The notes: generated by a model from the letters alone, not told the origin. Positions 1-9,644 are shown, counted from the first letter of the stretch. The stretch: 64,000 nt of DNA from Corynebacterium simulans (GCF_001586215.1 NZ_CP014634.1:1488001-1552000), one strand, 5' to 3'. Made by a program: numbers and translations.

Positions 1-2
1 AA

Positions 3-143
3 AAAGAAGCGCCCGGCGGAATCCTCGCCGCCTTGATTGGTGTGGTGATTACTGCCGGGCTGCACTGGTGGCGAAAGAGCTCCGCTTTCTCGATCTTCGG
101 CGGGACTGTCGCCTATGTGCTTTTAGTTAACTTCGTCTTCTAA
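3..143 (+). CDS. C-terminus of AzlD-like branched-chain amino acid transport protein (partial)
   Basis: An open frame runs in from the left edge and stops with TAA at 141-143. The visible 46 residues contain two hydrophobic stretches, ILAALIGVVITAGLHWW and FGGTVAYVLLVNFVF, ending directly after the second. This resembles the C-terminus of small AzlD-type membrane subunits, which pair with AzlC to export branched-chain amino acids. The N-terminal half and any azlC partner are outside the window, so the family call rests on a short tail only. Confidence 0.45.
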   Translation, partial: KEAPGGILAALIGVVITAGLHWWRKSSAFSIFGGTVAYVLLVNFVF

Positions 144-163
144 CGCTTCTACCTCGAAGCGTC

Positions 164-475
164 TTATAGATCTCCGTAGAGCGCCAAAGCCTCGGTCCAC
201 AGTGCCGTGAAATCCTCTTCGGAGACATGCTCCGCGCTGATATTCGGGTAATTGTCGTAGGTGTTTGGATGCGGCACCGTGGATTGCGGGATGTCGGCGT
301 TTCCCACCGATTTATTTGGGGTGGCGGCGCCTGCCACGGCGTCGTTTGGCGCGAGCGCAATCATGCGCAGCATGGTGCAGGTCTCGGCGTCTACTTCTTC
401 CATTTCCGCTACGTGAATGGCGGAACCGACGCCCGGGACCTCCATGGTAGTGCGGATGTACATCAGGGTGCTCAT
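164..475 (-). CDS. hypothetical protein, 103 aa
   Basis: I do not recognise this small acidic protein. It has no signal peptide or membrane segment; the N-terminal third (MSTLMYIRTTMEVPGVGSAI) looks beta-rich and the C-terminal part is acidic. Its ATG overlaps the stop of the upstream transporter by 4 nt (ATGA), which argues for a real, translationally coupled gene cotranscribed with the SBF-type transporter. Confidence 0.6.
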   Translation of the reverse strand: MSTLMYIRTTMEVPGVGSAIHVAEMEEVDAETCTMLRMIALAPNDAVAGAATPNKSVGNADIPQSTVPHPNTYDNYPNISAEHVSEEDFTALWTEALALYGDL

Positions 476-1431
476 GACTGCCCAGCATACCGGGCGGCCA
501 GCCAGGAGCAGATCATTAGCTGAACCTGGTGGTAAATCATCAGCGGCAGGATTAAAAGCCCCAATGAGGTCCCACCCGCCGCGAAGATAACTGACGCCAT
601 GGGCAGCCCGGTGGCGAGAGACTTCTTGGAACCACAGAATTCGATGGCGATGACGTCCTCGCGCCCGAACCCGATGTGGGAGCTAATGATGCGCGTTAGC
701 CACAGCATGAAGGCCACCATAGCGATGGAAAGCGCCACGAGGGACACCAGCTCCCAGATCTTGATTGAGCCCCAGATGCCGTCGACCACTCCCTTGGAGA
801 AGGCGCCATAAACCACCATCGCGATCGAACCACGGTCGACGATCTTTGTGCCTTTGTTAGCGGCAAAGTCCTTTACCCAGCGACGCGTGAGTTGACCTAA
901 AACGAAAGGTGCAAGCAGAAGCAGACTGATCTCCAGGAAGACTCCCCCGTCTACCGATATGCCATCTCCCGCGCCCATCAGCGCCATGACTAACAAAGGA
1001 GTTAGGACGACTCCGACTAGGTTTGAGGCCGAGGCAGACACGATGGCTCCCGCGACATTTCCTTTCGCCACCGAGGTAAAGGCCACCGAGGATTGCACTG
1101 TTGATGGCACCAGCGTTAGGAACAGGATTCCCAGATACATGTCCTGTGAAATGAATGCCGTAAGTGGGCGAAGTGCTAATCCCAGCAACGGATAGGCCAC
1201 GAAAGTAAAAGCCAAGATCGTTAAATGTAAGCGCCAATTTTTCAGCCCTGCCAGTGCTTCCGCAGTAGAAAGACGAGCACCGTAGAGGAAGAACAGCAGC
1301 GCAATAGCGATGTTCGTTAACGAGTCGAAGACTGCGGCAAATTCTCCTCTGGCCGGGAAAATAATAGCGACTATTACCGCGGAGACGATGAGCAAGATGA
1401 GCGGATCTATCTTCTTGAGGCGCGAAGTCAT
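472..1431 (-). CDS. SBF-like (bile acid:sodium symporter family) transporter
   Basis: A 319-residue polytopic membrane protein with about nine to ten hydrophobic segments. It resembles the SBF-like/Rch1 (SLC10A7-type) family, with a conserved FCGSKKSLATGLPMA segment near residue 265 and a LTLVPSTVQSS segment near residue 105 that mark the family's crossover helices. These proteins are secondary transporters of organic anions; the substrate is not evident. The ATG at 1429-1431 is preferred over an upstream in-frame TTG. The gene is divergent from the broken oxidoreductase at 1454 and overlaps the downstream small gene by 4 nt. Confidence 0.8.
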   Translation of the reverse strand: MTSRLKKIDPLILLIVSAVIVAIIFPARGEFAAVFDSLTNIAIALLFFLYGARLSTAEALAGLKNWRLHLTILAFTFVAYPLLGLALRPLTAFISQDMYLGILFLTLVPSTVQSSVAFTSVAKGNVAGAIVSASASNLVGVVLTPLLVMALMGAGDGISVDGGVFLEISLLLLAPFVLGQLTRRWVKDFAANKGTKIVDRGSIAMVVYGAFSKGVVDGIWGSIKIWELVSLVALSIAMVAFMLWLTRIISSHIGFGREDVIAIEFCGSKKSLATGLPMASVIFAAGGTSLGLLILPLMIYHQVQLMICSWLAARYAGQS

Positions 1432-1453
1432 GAGCAAATCTTATCGGTAGCAT

Positions 1454-1891
1454 GTGAGCATGACTAAGCTATTTACTCCGCTGACCTTGCGCGGCGTCGA
1501 GTTTCCCAACCGCGTGTGGATGCCGCCGATTGGATCTTTGATCGTCCAGCTTGGAATGTCGAGGAGACCGTCAGCCTTGCCGTGCAGCTGCGTGAACGTG
1601 GGGTCGACCTGATTGACGTATCTACCGGCGGCAACGCGCATGCCGATATTCCGGTTGGACCTGAATATCAGGTGGACTATGCCACTAAGGTCCGTGAAGC
1701 GGGCCTGCCGGTTTCGGCGGTTGGCCTCATTACTGAGCCGCAGCACGCCGAAGAAATTCTTGCTGCCGATCGAGCCGATGTCATTGAGGTTGGCCGTGCC
1801 GCATTAAAGGACCCCCTATTGGCCGCGACGCGCTGCCGAAGAACTCGGTTCACCGTTGGAGGCGCTCCCCTCCTATAGCCGCGCTCGGTGA
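1454..1891 (+). pseudogene. NADH:flavin oxidoreductase (old yellow enzyme) remnant
   Basis: The N-terminus MTKLFTPLTLRGVEFPNRV (ATG at 1460, or GTG at 1454) is typical of old yellow enzymes. It is followed by an abrupt jump and a frame change into the C-terminal part, where VDLIDVSTGGNA and ADVIEVGRAALKDP are family motifs. A second frame change near 1815 leads to YWPRRAAEELGSPLEAL and a TGA at 1889-1891. About 200 residues of the barrel, including most of the FMN and substrate site, are missing. The gene is dead by one internal deletion and at least two frameshifts. Confidence 0.75.
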
Positions 1892-1932
1892 TTGCGTCTT
1901 AGTGTTTCGGCGTTATTAAGCAAAAGAGCGAG

Positions 1933-1948
1933 TGTTTCACGTGAAACA
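1933..1948. promoter_or_regulatory. parS site 1, perfect 16/16, inside a terminator-like palindrome
   Basis: TGTTTCACGTGAAACA matches the ParB-binding consensus at every position. It sits in a longer inverted repeat (about 1928-1953, GCGAGTG...CACTCGC) followed by TGTTTTT on the plus strand, between the broken oxidoreductase and the convergent Rieske gene. It may therefore serve both as centromere site and transcription terminator. Confidence 0.85.
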
Positions 1949-1964
1949 CTCGCTGTTTTTGGTG

Positions 1965-2336
1965 TTAAGCCGAGACGTTCTTAACCTTGTCGCCTTCGGT
2001 CTCAACGCCGTACTCGGTCAGTGGCTTACTGCCCGGACCATCAATGACGGAACCGTCTTCCAAGTTGTAAGAAGTGAAATGTGTGGTGCAGGTTGCCGTC
2101 ATCTCCTCGATCTGGGTGATTAGGCTGCCCTGGTGTGGGCAAGTCTGCGAGTATGCTTTAAACTCACCCTTCTTGGGTTGCGCGAAGATGACCTTGTCTA
2201 CGATGATGGCCGAGCCGACCGGAACCTCGGTGGCTGCGATTTCTGCGCTTGGTTCCTTACCGCATGCGGCAAGGTAGGCGCCCGCGAAGGTGGTTGCGGA
2301 GCCAAGAAGGAAGATGCGACGTGAACACTGAGTCAT
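1965..2336 (-). CDS. secreted or lipid-anchored Rieske [2Fe-2S] protein
   Basis: This 123-residue protein starts with a twin-arginine-like signal (SRRIFLLGSATTFAGAYLAAC) that ends in a lipobox-like AAC, so it is probably exported folded and anchored at the membrane. The Rieske cluster ligands are present as CPHQG and CTTH (two Cys, two His). Small stand-alone Rieske proteins of this kind are electron carriers; the partner is not visible nearby. It is convergent with the oxidoreductase remnant and has its own upstream gap of about 230 nt. Confidence 0.85.
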   Translation of the reverse strand: MTQCSRRIFLLGSATTFAGAYLAACGKEPSAEIAATEVPVGSAIIVDKVIFAQPKKGEFKAYSQTCPHQGSLITQIEEMTATCTTHFTSYNLEDGSVIDGPGSKPLTEYGVETEGDKVKNVSA

Positions 2337-2537
2337 GTGTCTACCCTATCGCATTCTTTTGGACATTCGGTCAAGTTTCCTTTCGACGGGTGAGGCCAAG
2401 TCTTGGAGTAAACAAATTCTTTACACTCCCCATTTTCGGCTGACATAAGTTGCCAATGTTAAAGTCACCTATGACGATAAGTCTTTAGACTATCTGATTT
2501 GTTAATTAACATCACTGTGTCTTTATGAAACGCCATG

Positions 2538-2563
2538 AAAATAGCCCCCGCGGCGCGAGGGCT
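2538..2563 (-). terminator. intrinsic terminator of the SdpI-family gene
   Basis: Read on the minus strand, a GC-rich hairpin (AGCCCTCGCG...CGGGGGCT) is followed by ATTTTC immediately downstream of the stop at 2573. The 2337-2572 gap otherwise holds only the upstream region of the Rieske gene. Confidence 0.6.
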
Positions 2564-2572
2564 GAAGGCTTG

Positions 2573-3028
2573 CTAGGCGCGATCTGCTTGCTCGGCTGCC
2601 TTGCGGAGCGCGCCGAGATCTACCTCGGGTTCGGTGGAGCCGCATCCATCGTCGCCACAGTTGCAGCTGTCGCCGCAGCCCTCTTCTGCCTTGTGGGCTT
2701 CATCCCACAGGAAGGCTGCGCGGGAACCCATGTTGGATCCGATGGACAGTGCCAGGATGGAAATAACAAAAGTCAGGGCCGGGATGGTCCACATCCAGCC
2801 GCGTGCGGAGATCGCCACGACTCCGCCGAAGAGCAAAGAGACACCAGCCAGCATCCAGAATGGGCCAGCGATTGCATGAGCATTGTCCCAAGCTTCCTTA
2901 GTCTTGCGGATCTCTACCAGGCGGAGGCCCACGACACTATTACCGGGGAGCTTACGCGCGGTGGCGAGGCCGCCCACGATGAGGAATATGGCGGCGAGGG
3001 TAAAGAAGATGATGGCTATCGCGAGCAT
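2573..3028 (-). CDS. SdpI/YhfL family membrane protein
   Basis: This 151-residue protein has four hydrophobic segments and the SdpI-family signature region VVGLRLVEIRKTKEAWDNAH after the first helix. The cytoplasmic tail is Cys-rich (CGDSCNCGDDGC) and then acidic. The start at 3026-3028 (MLAIAIIFF) is chosen because AGGGGA lies just upstream and the longer 191-aa frame has a basic, non-family extension. SdpI of Bacillus is an immunity protein for the SdpC toxin, but no toxin is seen here, so a general membrane role is as likely. Confidence 0.75.
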   Translation of the reverse strand: MLAIAIIFFTLAAIFLIVGGLATARKLPGNSVVGLRLVEIRKTKEAWDNAHAIAGPFWMLAGVSLLFGGVVAISARGWMWTIPALTFVISILALSIGSNMGSRAAFLWDEAHKAEEGCGDSCNCGDDGCGSTEPEVDLGALRKAAEQADRA

Positions 3029-3195
3029 GTCCCCTAGTTTATCCCTGAATTTGCCAGAAGAAAATCCAGCTCTTCGTGGGTTCGCGGCGATTTTACGATG
3101 AGTGTGAAAAGCCGCTCGTTTGGTAACATTCTGCTCGTGTTGTGCCAAAGAAAACAGTCGTCACACGCACCACATAACAATGAAAAGAAAGCTAA

Positions 3196-4413
3196 ATGAA
3201 CCTCAAGAGTATTACTGGCTCTTTGCTCTTTAAGATCGTCGCCGCGATCATATTGGGCATTGCTGCCAGCTTCATTCTGCCGGAATGGGCCGCGCGCATC
3301 TTCGCCACGTTCAATGGGCTCTTCGGAAATTTCCTGGGCTTTTTCATCCCAGTTCTGATTTTCGCCCTCGTGGCGCCTGCGATTGCGGGGCTTGGTCGCG
3401 GCGCCGGCAAGTGGCTCGGAATGACGGTCGCACTCGCGTATGGCTCCACAATTCTCGCGGGCTTCATTGCCTATGGATTGTCAGTCGCGCTTTATCCAAC
3501 GATGCTTGCGGGCCAGAACATCGATACCAACGTGTCCGATATTGAGGAAGGCGCGCTGCAGCCCTACTTCACCGTGGATATGCCGCCGCCATTTGAAGTA
3601 ATGTCGGCGTTGCTTTTGTCCTTCTGTATCGGCGTCGCGATGACTGCGGTGAAATCCGACACTCTCTACGCGGTGACCAAAGAGCTGGAAGCCGTCGTAG
3701 TCAAGATCATCTGGGGATTCGTCGTTCCGCTTCTGCCGATCTACATCTTCGGCATGTTCTTGTCGCTGGGAATGAATGGCAATCTTGGCGACGTCCTCGT
3801 TGCCTTCTCGAAGGTGCTTATCCTCGCCGTCGTCATGACCATCGTGTACCTCCTCTTCCAGTACCTGGTCGCTGGTGCAATCGCGCGGAAGAATCCCTTC
3901 GTCGCGCTAAAGAATATGGCACCGGCCTATTTCACCGCGCTGGGTACCTCATCCTCGGCTGCCACGATTCCGGTCTCCCTAGAGTCCGCGCTCAAGAATG
4001 GCATCTCCCGTCCGGTGGCTGGTTTCGTCATTCCGCTCGGTGCAACCATCCACATCTCGGGCTCGATGATCAAGCTGACCCTGTACGCTTTCGCCATCGT
4101 CACGATGACGGGCATGGATGTTTCCTTTGGCGAGGCGGCAGGGTTCATCTTTCTTCTGGCCATCATGATGGTTGCTGCGCCTGGCGTCCCAGGCGGTGCG
4201 GTGATGGTTGCGGTGGGTCTTCTGCAGGCAAACATGGGCTTCGATGATTCCCTCGTGGCGCTTATGATTGCGGCATACATTGCCATCGACTCTGTCGGAA
4301 CCGCAGCGAATGTCACGGGCGACGGTGCAATCGCGATGATTGTGGATCGCTTCGCGCGCGGCGAAATTGAGGGCCTTGACGAGCAATCCGCTTCCCCAGC
4401 CGAACAACAGTAA
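3196..4413 (+). CDS. dicarboxylate/amino acid:cation symporter (DAACS family)
   Basis: A 405-residue polytopic protein of the SstT/GltT type. The serine-rich re-entrant loop is visible as TALGTSSSAATIPVSLE near residue 255, the GATIHISGSMIKL helix near residue 280, and the second loop as AAPGVPGGAVMVAVGLL near residue 335. Such carriers import serine/threonine, glutamate or C4-dicarboxylates with Na+ or H+; substrate cannot be fixed by eye. It is monocistronic, ending in the terminator at 4447-4495 opposite trpA. Confidence 0.85.
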   Translation: MNLKSITGSLLFKIVAAIILGIAASFILPEWAARIFATFNGLFGNFLGFFIPVLIFALVAPAIAGLGRGAGKWLGMTVALAYGSTILAGFIAYGLSVALYPTMLAGQNIDTNVSDIEEGALQPYFTVDMPPPFEVMSALLLSFCIGVAMTAVKSDTLYAVTKELEAVVVKIIWGFVVPLLPIYIFGMFLSLGMNGNLGDVLVAFSKVLILAVVMTIVYLLFQYLVAGAIARKNPFVALKNMAPAYFTALGTSSSAATIPVSLESALKNGISRPVAGFVIPLGATIHISGSMIKLTLYAFAIVTMTGMDVSFGEAAGFIFLLAIMMVAAPGVPGGAVMVAVGLLQANMGFDDSLVALMIAAYIAIDSVGTAANVTGDGAIAMIVDRFARGEIEGLDEQSASPAEQQ

Positions 4414-4446
4414 GAGTTGGTTTTATAGGCGCTTAATCCAAAACTA

Positions 4447-4495
4447 GGGCCCGAGGATAGTTCAGGTGAGAACTTTCCCTCGGGTCCTTTTCGTT
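4447..4495. terminator. intrinsic terminator between symporter gene and trpA
   Basis: A stem GGGCCCGAGG / CCTCGGGTCC (one mismatch) encloses an inner hairpin AGTTC/GAACT and is followed on the plus strand by TTTTCGTTTTG. It lies between convergent genes and probably ends the symporter transcript and perhaps the trp operon. Confidence 0.7.
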
Positions 4496-4531
4496 TTGCT
4501 TACGTTCTAAGAACCTAGCTACGTTGCGCTG

Positions 4532-5350
4532 TTACCGCTTGGTTGCGGCCTTCATGGATGCGACGAAGTCGGTGATGTCTTGCTTAAGGGCATCGATATC
4601 AATGTCGGTTTCACGTGAAACGTGCTTCTCAATGATCTTGGTGATTGCGGAGCCGGTGATAGCGCCCGCTGCGCCGGCGGCGATGGCGTCGGCAACATGT
4701 TCTGGGGTGGAGATGCCGAAGCCGAGGAGAACCGGAGCGCCTTCGAAGCGTTTGACGTTGGCGACCACTTCGTCGAGGCCGCGGGTCTCTGAGGCTTTCT
4801 CCGTACCAGTCACGCCATCGCGGGAGATGGCATAGATGTAACCCTTGGAGTACTTAGCCACGCCTGCCAAGGTCTTCTCGCTCGCCTGTGCCGGTGCGAT
4901 GAAGATTGGGTCGACGCCAGCCTTTTCCGCGGCCGCGACGAATGGGGCGCCTTCGCGCACCGGGACGTCGGGAAGCAGGATGCTATCTGCACCCGCATCG
5001 TGGAACTCCTGATAGAAGTTCTCGATGCCGCGGGTGAATGGGACGTTGCCGTAGATCAGCATGCCGATGGGAAGCTCCGGAAACTCGGAGCGAATCTGCT
5101 TGATCTGCTCAATTGCGGCATCGACGGTCGCGCCGTTGGCTAGCGCGCGGATGTGCGAGGCCTGAATCGTCGGGCCATCGGCAACTGGGTCGGAGAAAGG
5201 AACGCCCAACTCGAGGGCGTCGGCACCGCCGGCGACGGCCGCGCGGACGATCTCCAGAGCTACTTCCAGAGAGGGATCGCTCAGCATGATGAAAGGAACG
5301 AATGCTCCCTCGTCCTTGAGGGCGGCAAACAGGGTGTCGTAGTGGCTCAT
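4532..5350 (-). CDS. trpA: tryptophan synthase alpha chain
   Basis: A 272-residue TIM-barrel protein that cleaves indole-3-glycerol phosphate to indole and glyceraldehyde 3-phosphate. The catalytic pair is visible in LELGVPFSDPVADGP (Glu47 and Asp57). The phosphate-binding GFGIS and GAITGSAI loops are near residues 210 and 235. It is the last gene of the trp operon and starts one base inside the trpB stop (TAATG), a classic coupled junction. A parS-like 16-mer at 4607 is embedded in the coding sequence and read as HVSRET. Confidence 0.97.
   Translation of the reverse strand: MSHYDTLFAALKDEGAFVPFIMLSDPSLEVALEIVRAAVAGGADALELGVPFSDPVADGPTIQASHIRALANGATVDAAIEQIKQIRSEFPELPIGMLIYGNVPFTRGIENFYQEFHDAGADSILLPDVPVREGAPFVAAAEKAGVDPIFIAPAQASEKTLAGVAKYSKGYIYAISRDGVTGTEKASETRGLDEVVANVKRFEGAPVLLGFGISTPEHVADAIAAGAAGAITGSAITKIIEKHVSRETDIDIDALKQDITDFVASMKAATKR
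4607..4622. promoter_or_regulatory. parS-like site 2 (14/16) inside trpA
   Basis: GGTTTCACGTGAAACG matches the parS consensus except at both end positions. It is read in frame as VSRET within trpA. Confidence 0.7.
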
Positions 5351-6564
5351 TAGTTTTCCTCCTTGAGGCGCAGCTGTGGGTTCTGCTCGAGGGTGTGACG
5401 GACATGGTCGATGTCTTTATCGCCGCGGCCAGAAAGGGATACGAGGATGGTGATGTCTTCTTCTTTACGCTTCAACGCGTAGGCCAGAGCGTGGGAAGAT
5501 TCGAGGGCCGGGATGATGCCCTCTTTCTTGCTCAGTAGCTGAAAGGCTTCGAGTGCCTCGGCATCGGTGATGCCGACGTACTTAGCGCGGCCGGTCTTAG
5601 ACAGGTGTGCGTGCTGTGGGCCGACGCCCGGGTAATCCAGGCCGGCGGATATGGAGTAAGACTCCTCTACTTGGCCGTCAGCATTGCGCATCAGATAGGA
5701 GCGCGCACCGTGGAGGATGCCTACCGTTCCGTTGTTGATGGTGGCGCCGTGCTTACCGGAGTCGAGGCCCTCGCCTCCTGGCTCAGCGCCAACTAGCTCG
5801 ACTCCCTCGTCTTCGATGAAATCGGCAAACATGCCGATGGCATTGGAGCCGCCGCCGACACAGGCGACGACGAGGTCTGGCAGCGCGCCAGTCTGTTCGA
5901 TCATCTGTGCCTTGGCCTCTTCAGAGATGACCTTGTGGAACTCGCGCACGATGGTTGGGAATGGGTGCGGGCCGGCGGCAGTACCGAGGAGATAGTGGGA
6001 CTCGTGGAAGGTTGCGGTCCAATCACGCAGTGCTTCGTTAACGGCGTCCTTGAGGGTGCCGGAACCGGTGTCGACTGGGACGACTTTGGCGCCCATGAGT
6101 TCCATGCGGTAGACGTTGGGCTGCTGGCGCTCGACATCCTTGGCTCCCATGTAGACCACGCACTCAAGGTCGAGCAGCGCGCAAGCCAGTGCGGTGGCGG
6201 TGCCATGCTGGCCGGCGCCGGTCTCTGCGATGATGCGGGTCTTGCCCATGCGCTTGGCCAGCAGAGCTTGGCCGATTACTTGGTTCGTCTTGTGTGCACC
6301 ACCGTGCACCAAGTCCTCACGTTTGAGGAAGATGCGGGCCTTGCCGCCTAGCTTGGTTGCCTCAGTCAGCGGAGTCGGGCGGCCGAGGTAATCCTTCAGG
6401 TAGCCGGCGAGATCCTCACGGAAGGAGGGATCGTTCTGGGCATCTACGAAGGCTTGCTCAAGCTGATCGAGAGCTGGGATGAGGGATTCTGGCACGAATT
6501 GCCCGCCGAATTCACCGAAGTAGGCTGGGAGCAAGGTTTCCCTGGTTTCTTGTGTTTCAGTCAT
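5350..6564 (-). CDS. trpB: tryptophan synthase beta chain
   Basis: A 404-residue PLP enzyme joining indole and serine to give tryptophan in the TrpA2B2 complex. The PLP lysine is in GGAHKTNQ (Lys92) and the catalytic glutamate in AETGAGQHG (Glu114); the phosphate-binding [12 protein letters not shown] loop is near residue 228. The ATG at 6562-6564 (MTETQ) is preferred because AGGAAAG lies a few bases upstream; a TTG 36 nt earlier would add a non-family tail. A gap of about 37 nt follows trpCF. Confidence 0.97.
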   Translation of the reverse strand: MTETQETRETLLPAYFGEFGGQFVPESLIPALDQLEQAFVDAQNDPSFREDLAGYLKDYLGRPTPLTEATKLGGKARIFLKREDLVHGGAHKTNQVIGQALLAKRMGKTRIIAETGAGQHGTATALACALLDLECVVYMGAKDVERQQPNVYRMELMGAKVVPVDTGSGTLKDAVNEALRDWTATFHESHYLLGTAAGPHPFPTIVREFHKVISEEAKAQMIEQTGALPDLVVACVGGGSNAIGMFADFIEDEGVELVGAEPGGEGLDSGKHGATINNGTVGILHGARSYLMRNADGQVEESYSISAGLDYPGVGPQHAHLSKTGRAKYVGITDAEALEAFQLLSKKEGIIPALESSHALAYALKRKEEDITILVSLSGRGDKDIDHVRHTLEQNPQLRLKEEN

Positions 6565-6601
6565 GTTCTTTCCTGTGTTGGGGTGTTGTGAAGAAGTCAA
6601 T

Positions 6602-7978
6602 TTAAGGATTTGTGTAGTTGCGGATGGTTTGGAAGGCGCGGGCGATAAGGCCAGAGTCCTTGCCGCGGGAGGTCTCCAATCCGGAGTTGAGGTCGAGGCC
6701 GGCGGTGCCGACGGCGAGCGCTTCTTTCAGATTTTCGAGGTTGAGTCCCCCAGCGAGGAGGGCCGGGACATCACGTGGAACCGTGGACCAATCGAAGGTC
6801 TGCCCCGTGCCGCCGCGGCCGGTGTCGAGGATGAGGAGATCCGCGTCTTCGGCAAGCGCCCGTGCCAAGTCCGGGGCATCCGGCGCCGTCATGTCGATGG
6901 CACGCCAGACAAAGTTCGAATGCTTGCGGGCCTCCGCGATGAGAGCGCGCTCGGCCTCGACGCTCCCCTGATATGGGGCATGCAACTGGATTGCCTGGAT
7001 GCCGTCGAATGCAATCTTCGCGAAGTTGGACGTGCGGCGAGAGACGGCGATGTAACGCAGCCCCGGCTCGTGGCTGATGATCTGTTCCGCAGTTTCACGT
7101 GAAACATTGCGCGGAGAGTCCTCCTCGAAGATGAGTCCACCGTAGATGGCACCGGCCGCGCGGGCTGCCTGTGCCGCGGAAGGAGTACTGAGTCCGCAGA
7201 CCTTGTTGTCGCCGTAGACGAGGCGGCGCGCGGCTAGGTCAATGTCCGGCTGGCTCGTCAGTTGAGAGCCGACGAGGAAAGCGTTGGCGTGGCCGCCGAT
7301 GCGGCGCACCGTCTGGTTATCGCGGATGCCTGACTCGGAGACAATGATCTTGCCTTGCGGAACATATTCCGCGAGCTTTTCCGAACGCGTCAGGTCGATG
7401 CTCAGATCGTGGAGGTTCCGATTATTGATGCCGATGATGTCGACGCCGAAGGCGACGGCGCGGTCGACCTCCTCCTTGGTAATCGCCTCCGTCAGTACGT
7501 CCAGTCCTAAGGAATCGGCGAGCGTCTTCAGCTCCGCGTAGGTCTCGTCGTCGACGATGGACATCATTAACAAGATGGCGTCGGCGCCGTAGTAGCGTGC
7601 GGCATAAACTTGAATCGGGTCGACGATGAAGTCCTTGCACAGCACCGGCAGATGTGTGGACATCGCGACGGTCTGCAGATGATCATAATCGCCGCCGAAC
7701 TTATCGGGCTCGCACAGTACCGAAATTGCCGAGGCATAGCGGGAGTAGATGCGCGCGATGGCACCCGGCTCGTAGTGCTCGCGAATAAGGCCGAGTGAAG
7801 GCGAAGAAGACTTGCACTCCATGATGAAACGATTGGTGCCATTCAGGGCGTCGTAAAGCGAATGCTCCGACTTCGGCAGGTTCGCCAGATCCACGTGGGC
7901 GATGCGCTCACGGATCTCCGCGAGGTGGGTGCGACGCCCCGCGACGATCCCCTCCAGCACCGTTGGCAGCTTAGGCAT
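6602..7978 (-). CDS. trpCF: bifunctional indole-3-glycerol phosphate synthase / phosphoribosylanthranilate isomerase
   Basis: A 458-residue fusion carrying two consecutive steps of tryptophan synthesis. The N-terminal IGPS domain shows [24 protein letters not shown] and VSESGI. The C-terminal PRAI domain begins near residue 250 with NKVCGLS (catalytic Cys) and contains [16 protein letters not shown] (catalytic Asp). The ATG at 7976-7978 overlaps trpD by 8 nt; the longer open frame upstream is a shadow of trpD. The same TrpC-TrpF fusion is known from E. coli and C. glutamicum. A parS-like site lies in the linker region. Confidence 0.96.
   Translation of the reverse strand: MPKLPTVLEGIVAGRRTHLAEIRERIAHVDLANLPKSEHSLYDALNGTNRFIMECKSSSPSLGLIREHYEPGAIARIYSRYASAISVLCEPDKFGGDYDHLQTVAMSTHLPVLCKDFIVDPIQVYAARYYGADAILLMMSIVDDETYAELKTLADSLGLDVLTEAITKEEVDRAVAFGVDIIGINNRNLHDLSIDLTRSEKLAEYVPQGKIIVSESGIRDNQTVRRIGGHANAFLVGSQLTSQPDIDLAARRLVYGDNKVCGLSTPSAAQAARAAGAIYGGLIFEEDSPRNVSRETAEQIISHEPGLRYIAVSRRTSNFAKIAFDGIQAIQLHAPYQGSVEAERALIAEARKHSNFVWRAIDMTAPDAPDLARALAEDADLLILDTGRGGTGQTFDWSTVPRDVPALLAGGLNLENLKEALAVGTAGLDLNSGLETSRGKDSGLIARAFQTIRNYTNP
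7091..7106. promoter_or_regulatory. parS-like site 3 (15/16) inside trpCF
   Basis: AGTTTCACGTGAAACA differs from the consensus only at the first base and is read in frame as NVSRET. Confidence 0.8.
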
Positions 7979-8993
7979 AGTTCGCCTCCTCGTGGGTGCG
8001 CAACCAATCGGCCACCTGGCCGGAGTCGATGATTTCCTTCGCGTGGGCGACGCCCTCGGCGATGGTTGCGGTTTTGCCGTAGAGATAGAACATCGCACCC
8101 GCCGCGGCGACGATGGCATCGCGGTGTGCGGGCTTGCCCTCCCCCGCGAAGACGTCGCGAAGCAGCTGCGCATTCTCCGCGCCGTCACCGCCGACGAGGT
8201 CCGCGAGCTCGTGGCGTTCAATGCCGAGGCTTTCTGGCGTGACGTCATATTCGGTGATCTCGCCATCCTTTAGCTCCCACACGTGGGTGGTGCCGTGGAC
8301 AGCAATCTCATCGGTGCCCGCACCGTGGACCACTAACGCGCGAGTGCGGCCTAGCTCCTTGAAGACTTCCGCGATGAGGCGTCCCTGCGCGGGTTTGGCG
8401 ATGCCCATGATCTGAAACTCCGGGCGACCCGGGGAAAGCAGTGGACCGAGGGTGTTGAAGATGGTGGAGATGCCGAGTGTTTTGCGCACCGGCTGCACGT
8501 GTGCCACCGCCGGGTTATAGGCCGGGGCGAAGAGTAAGGTGAAGTTGGACTCCTCAAATTGGCGCACGGCGCGCTCTGGATTGAGGTCTAGCGGAATGTT
8601 CAGTGCCTCAAGGACGTCGGCCGAGCCCGACTTGGAAGAAACCGAGCGGTTGCCGTGTTTAATCATCTTCACCCCATCGGAGGCTGCGACTAGCGACGCC
8701 GCGGTGGTGATGTTGATGGTATTCGCACCGTCACCACCAGTGCCCGCGGTGTCCATCAGGCCCTCGCCGGTGATCGGGAAAGGACGGCCGGCCTTCAGGA
8801 AGGCATGGGCGGCACCGGCGACGTCGGCAAGCGTCTCGCCCCTGGTGCGGATGTGGATGAGCAAAGCGGCGATGTGAATGTCGTCGTACTCGCCGACGGT
8901 CAGCGAAGTAAAGACCTTCCCGGCCTGTTCGAGGGTGGGTTCGGCGGTGTTCAAGTACTCCTGGAGGAGCTTCAGTGCGTTCTCGTCTTCCAT
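7971..8993 (-). CDS. trpD: anthranilate phosphoribosyltransferase
   Basis: A 340-residue enzyme transferring phosphoribose from PRPP to anthranilate. The PRPP loop DTAGTGGDGANT is near residue 82, KHGNRSVSSKSGSADVLE near 112, and a MGIAKPAQ segment near 200. It is a stand-alone TrpD, not fused to TrpG as in E. coli. The ATG follows the trpG stop with no gap (TAAATG), and its 3' end overlaps trpCF by 8 nt. Confidence 0.97.
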   Translation of the reverse strand: MEDENALKLLQEYLNTAEPTLEQAGKVFTSLTVGEYDDIHIAALLIHIRTRGETLADVAGAAHAFLKAGRPFPITGEGLMDTAGTGGDGANTINITTAASLVAASDGVKMIKHGNRSVSSKSGSADVLEALNIPLDLNPERAVRQFEESNFTLLFAPAYNPAVAHVQPVRKTLGISTIFNTLGPLLSPGRPEFQIMGIAKPAQGRLIAEVFKELGRTRALVVHGAGTDEIAVHGTTHVWELKDGEITEYDVTPESLGIERHELADLVGGDGAENAQLLRDVFAGEGKPAHRDAIVAAAGAMFYLYGKTATIAEGVAHAKEIIDSGQVADWLRTHEEANYA

Positions 8994-9644
8994 TTAGTTG
9001 GCCTTTCCAAATATGTACTTCGCGGACAAATACTCGATGCAGCGTTCCAGCATGATGGGCCCGGTGGGACTAAGTACGGACTCTGGGTGGAATTGGACCC
9101 CAAAGGCCATCTGGTCCTCGGTCTCGGCCGCCATGACGACGTCTCCGATGGCGGTCTCGGTGGTAGCCAGCGCCCGCATTTCTGTAGGGATTTTCTTGCA
9201 GCCCAGGGAGTGATAGCGCGCCACTGGGACTTGGGTGCCGACGTAATCCGGATTGTCCGGCTCGGAGTCGACGGCGAGCCCGGTGAAGATGGGATGTTTC
9301 GCGCCAGCTTTAGTGAGGGTCATCCGGACCGACTTGCCGTGAACCGGGCCGCAGGGCTCGACGGTGCCGCCGTGGTGATCCAGCAGCGCTTGGAAGCCGA
9401 GGCAGATGCCAAACAACGGGATCTTCCCCAGCACGCTATCGATGAGTTCCGCCATGCAGCCGGCCTCGCGCGGGTGGCCCGGGCCTGGGGAGAGACAGAC
9501 GATGTCGGGTTCCGCAGCCAGGATTTCTTCAACCGAGACGGTATTGCGGAAGATGGTCGTGCGGTAGCCGGCGAGTGCGTCGACCAAGTTGTAGACGAAG
9601 GAATCGTGGTTATCGATGAGCACCACGTGCGGGGAATGAGTCAC
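8994..9644 (-). CDS. trpG: anthranilate synthase component II (glutamine amidotransferase)
   Basis: A 216-residue class I amidotransferase supplying ammonia to TrpE. The nucleophile elbow is PLFGICLGFQ (Cys81), the oxyanion segment LSPGPGHP is near residue 52, and the catalytic His-Glu pair is in VQFHPESV near the C-terminus. It overlaps the trpE stop by 4 nt (ATGA) and abuts trpD, so E-G-D are tightly coupled. Confidence 0.97.
   Translation of the reverse strand: MTHSPHVVLIDNHDSFVYNLVDALAGYRTTIFRNTVSVEEILAAEPDIVCLSPGPGHPREAGCMAELIDSVLGKIPLFGICLGFQALLDHHGGTVEPCGPVHGKSVRMTLTKAGAKHPIFTGLAVDSEPDNPDYVGTQVPVARYHSLGCKKIPTEMRALATTETAIGDVVMAAETEDQMAFGVQFHPESVLSPTGPIMLERCIEYLSAKYIFGKAN

Noticed and set aside
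6598..6600. TTG start for trpB adding 12 residues
   Set aside because: The ATG at 6564 has the ribosome site directly upstream and gives a family-typical N-terminus.
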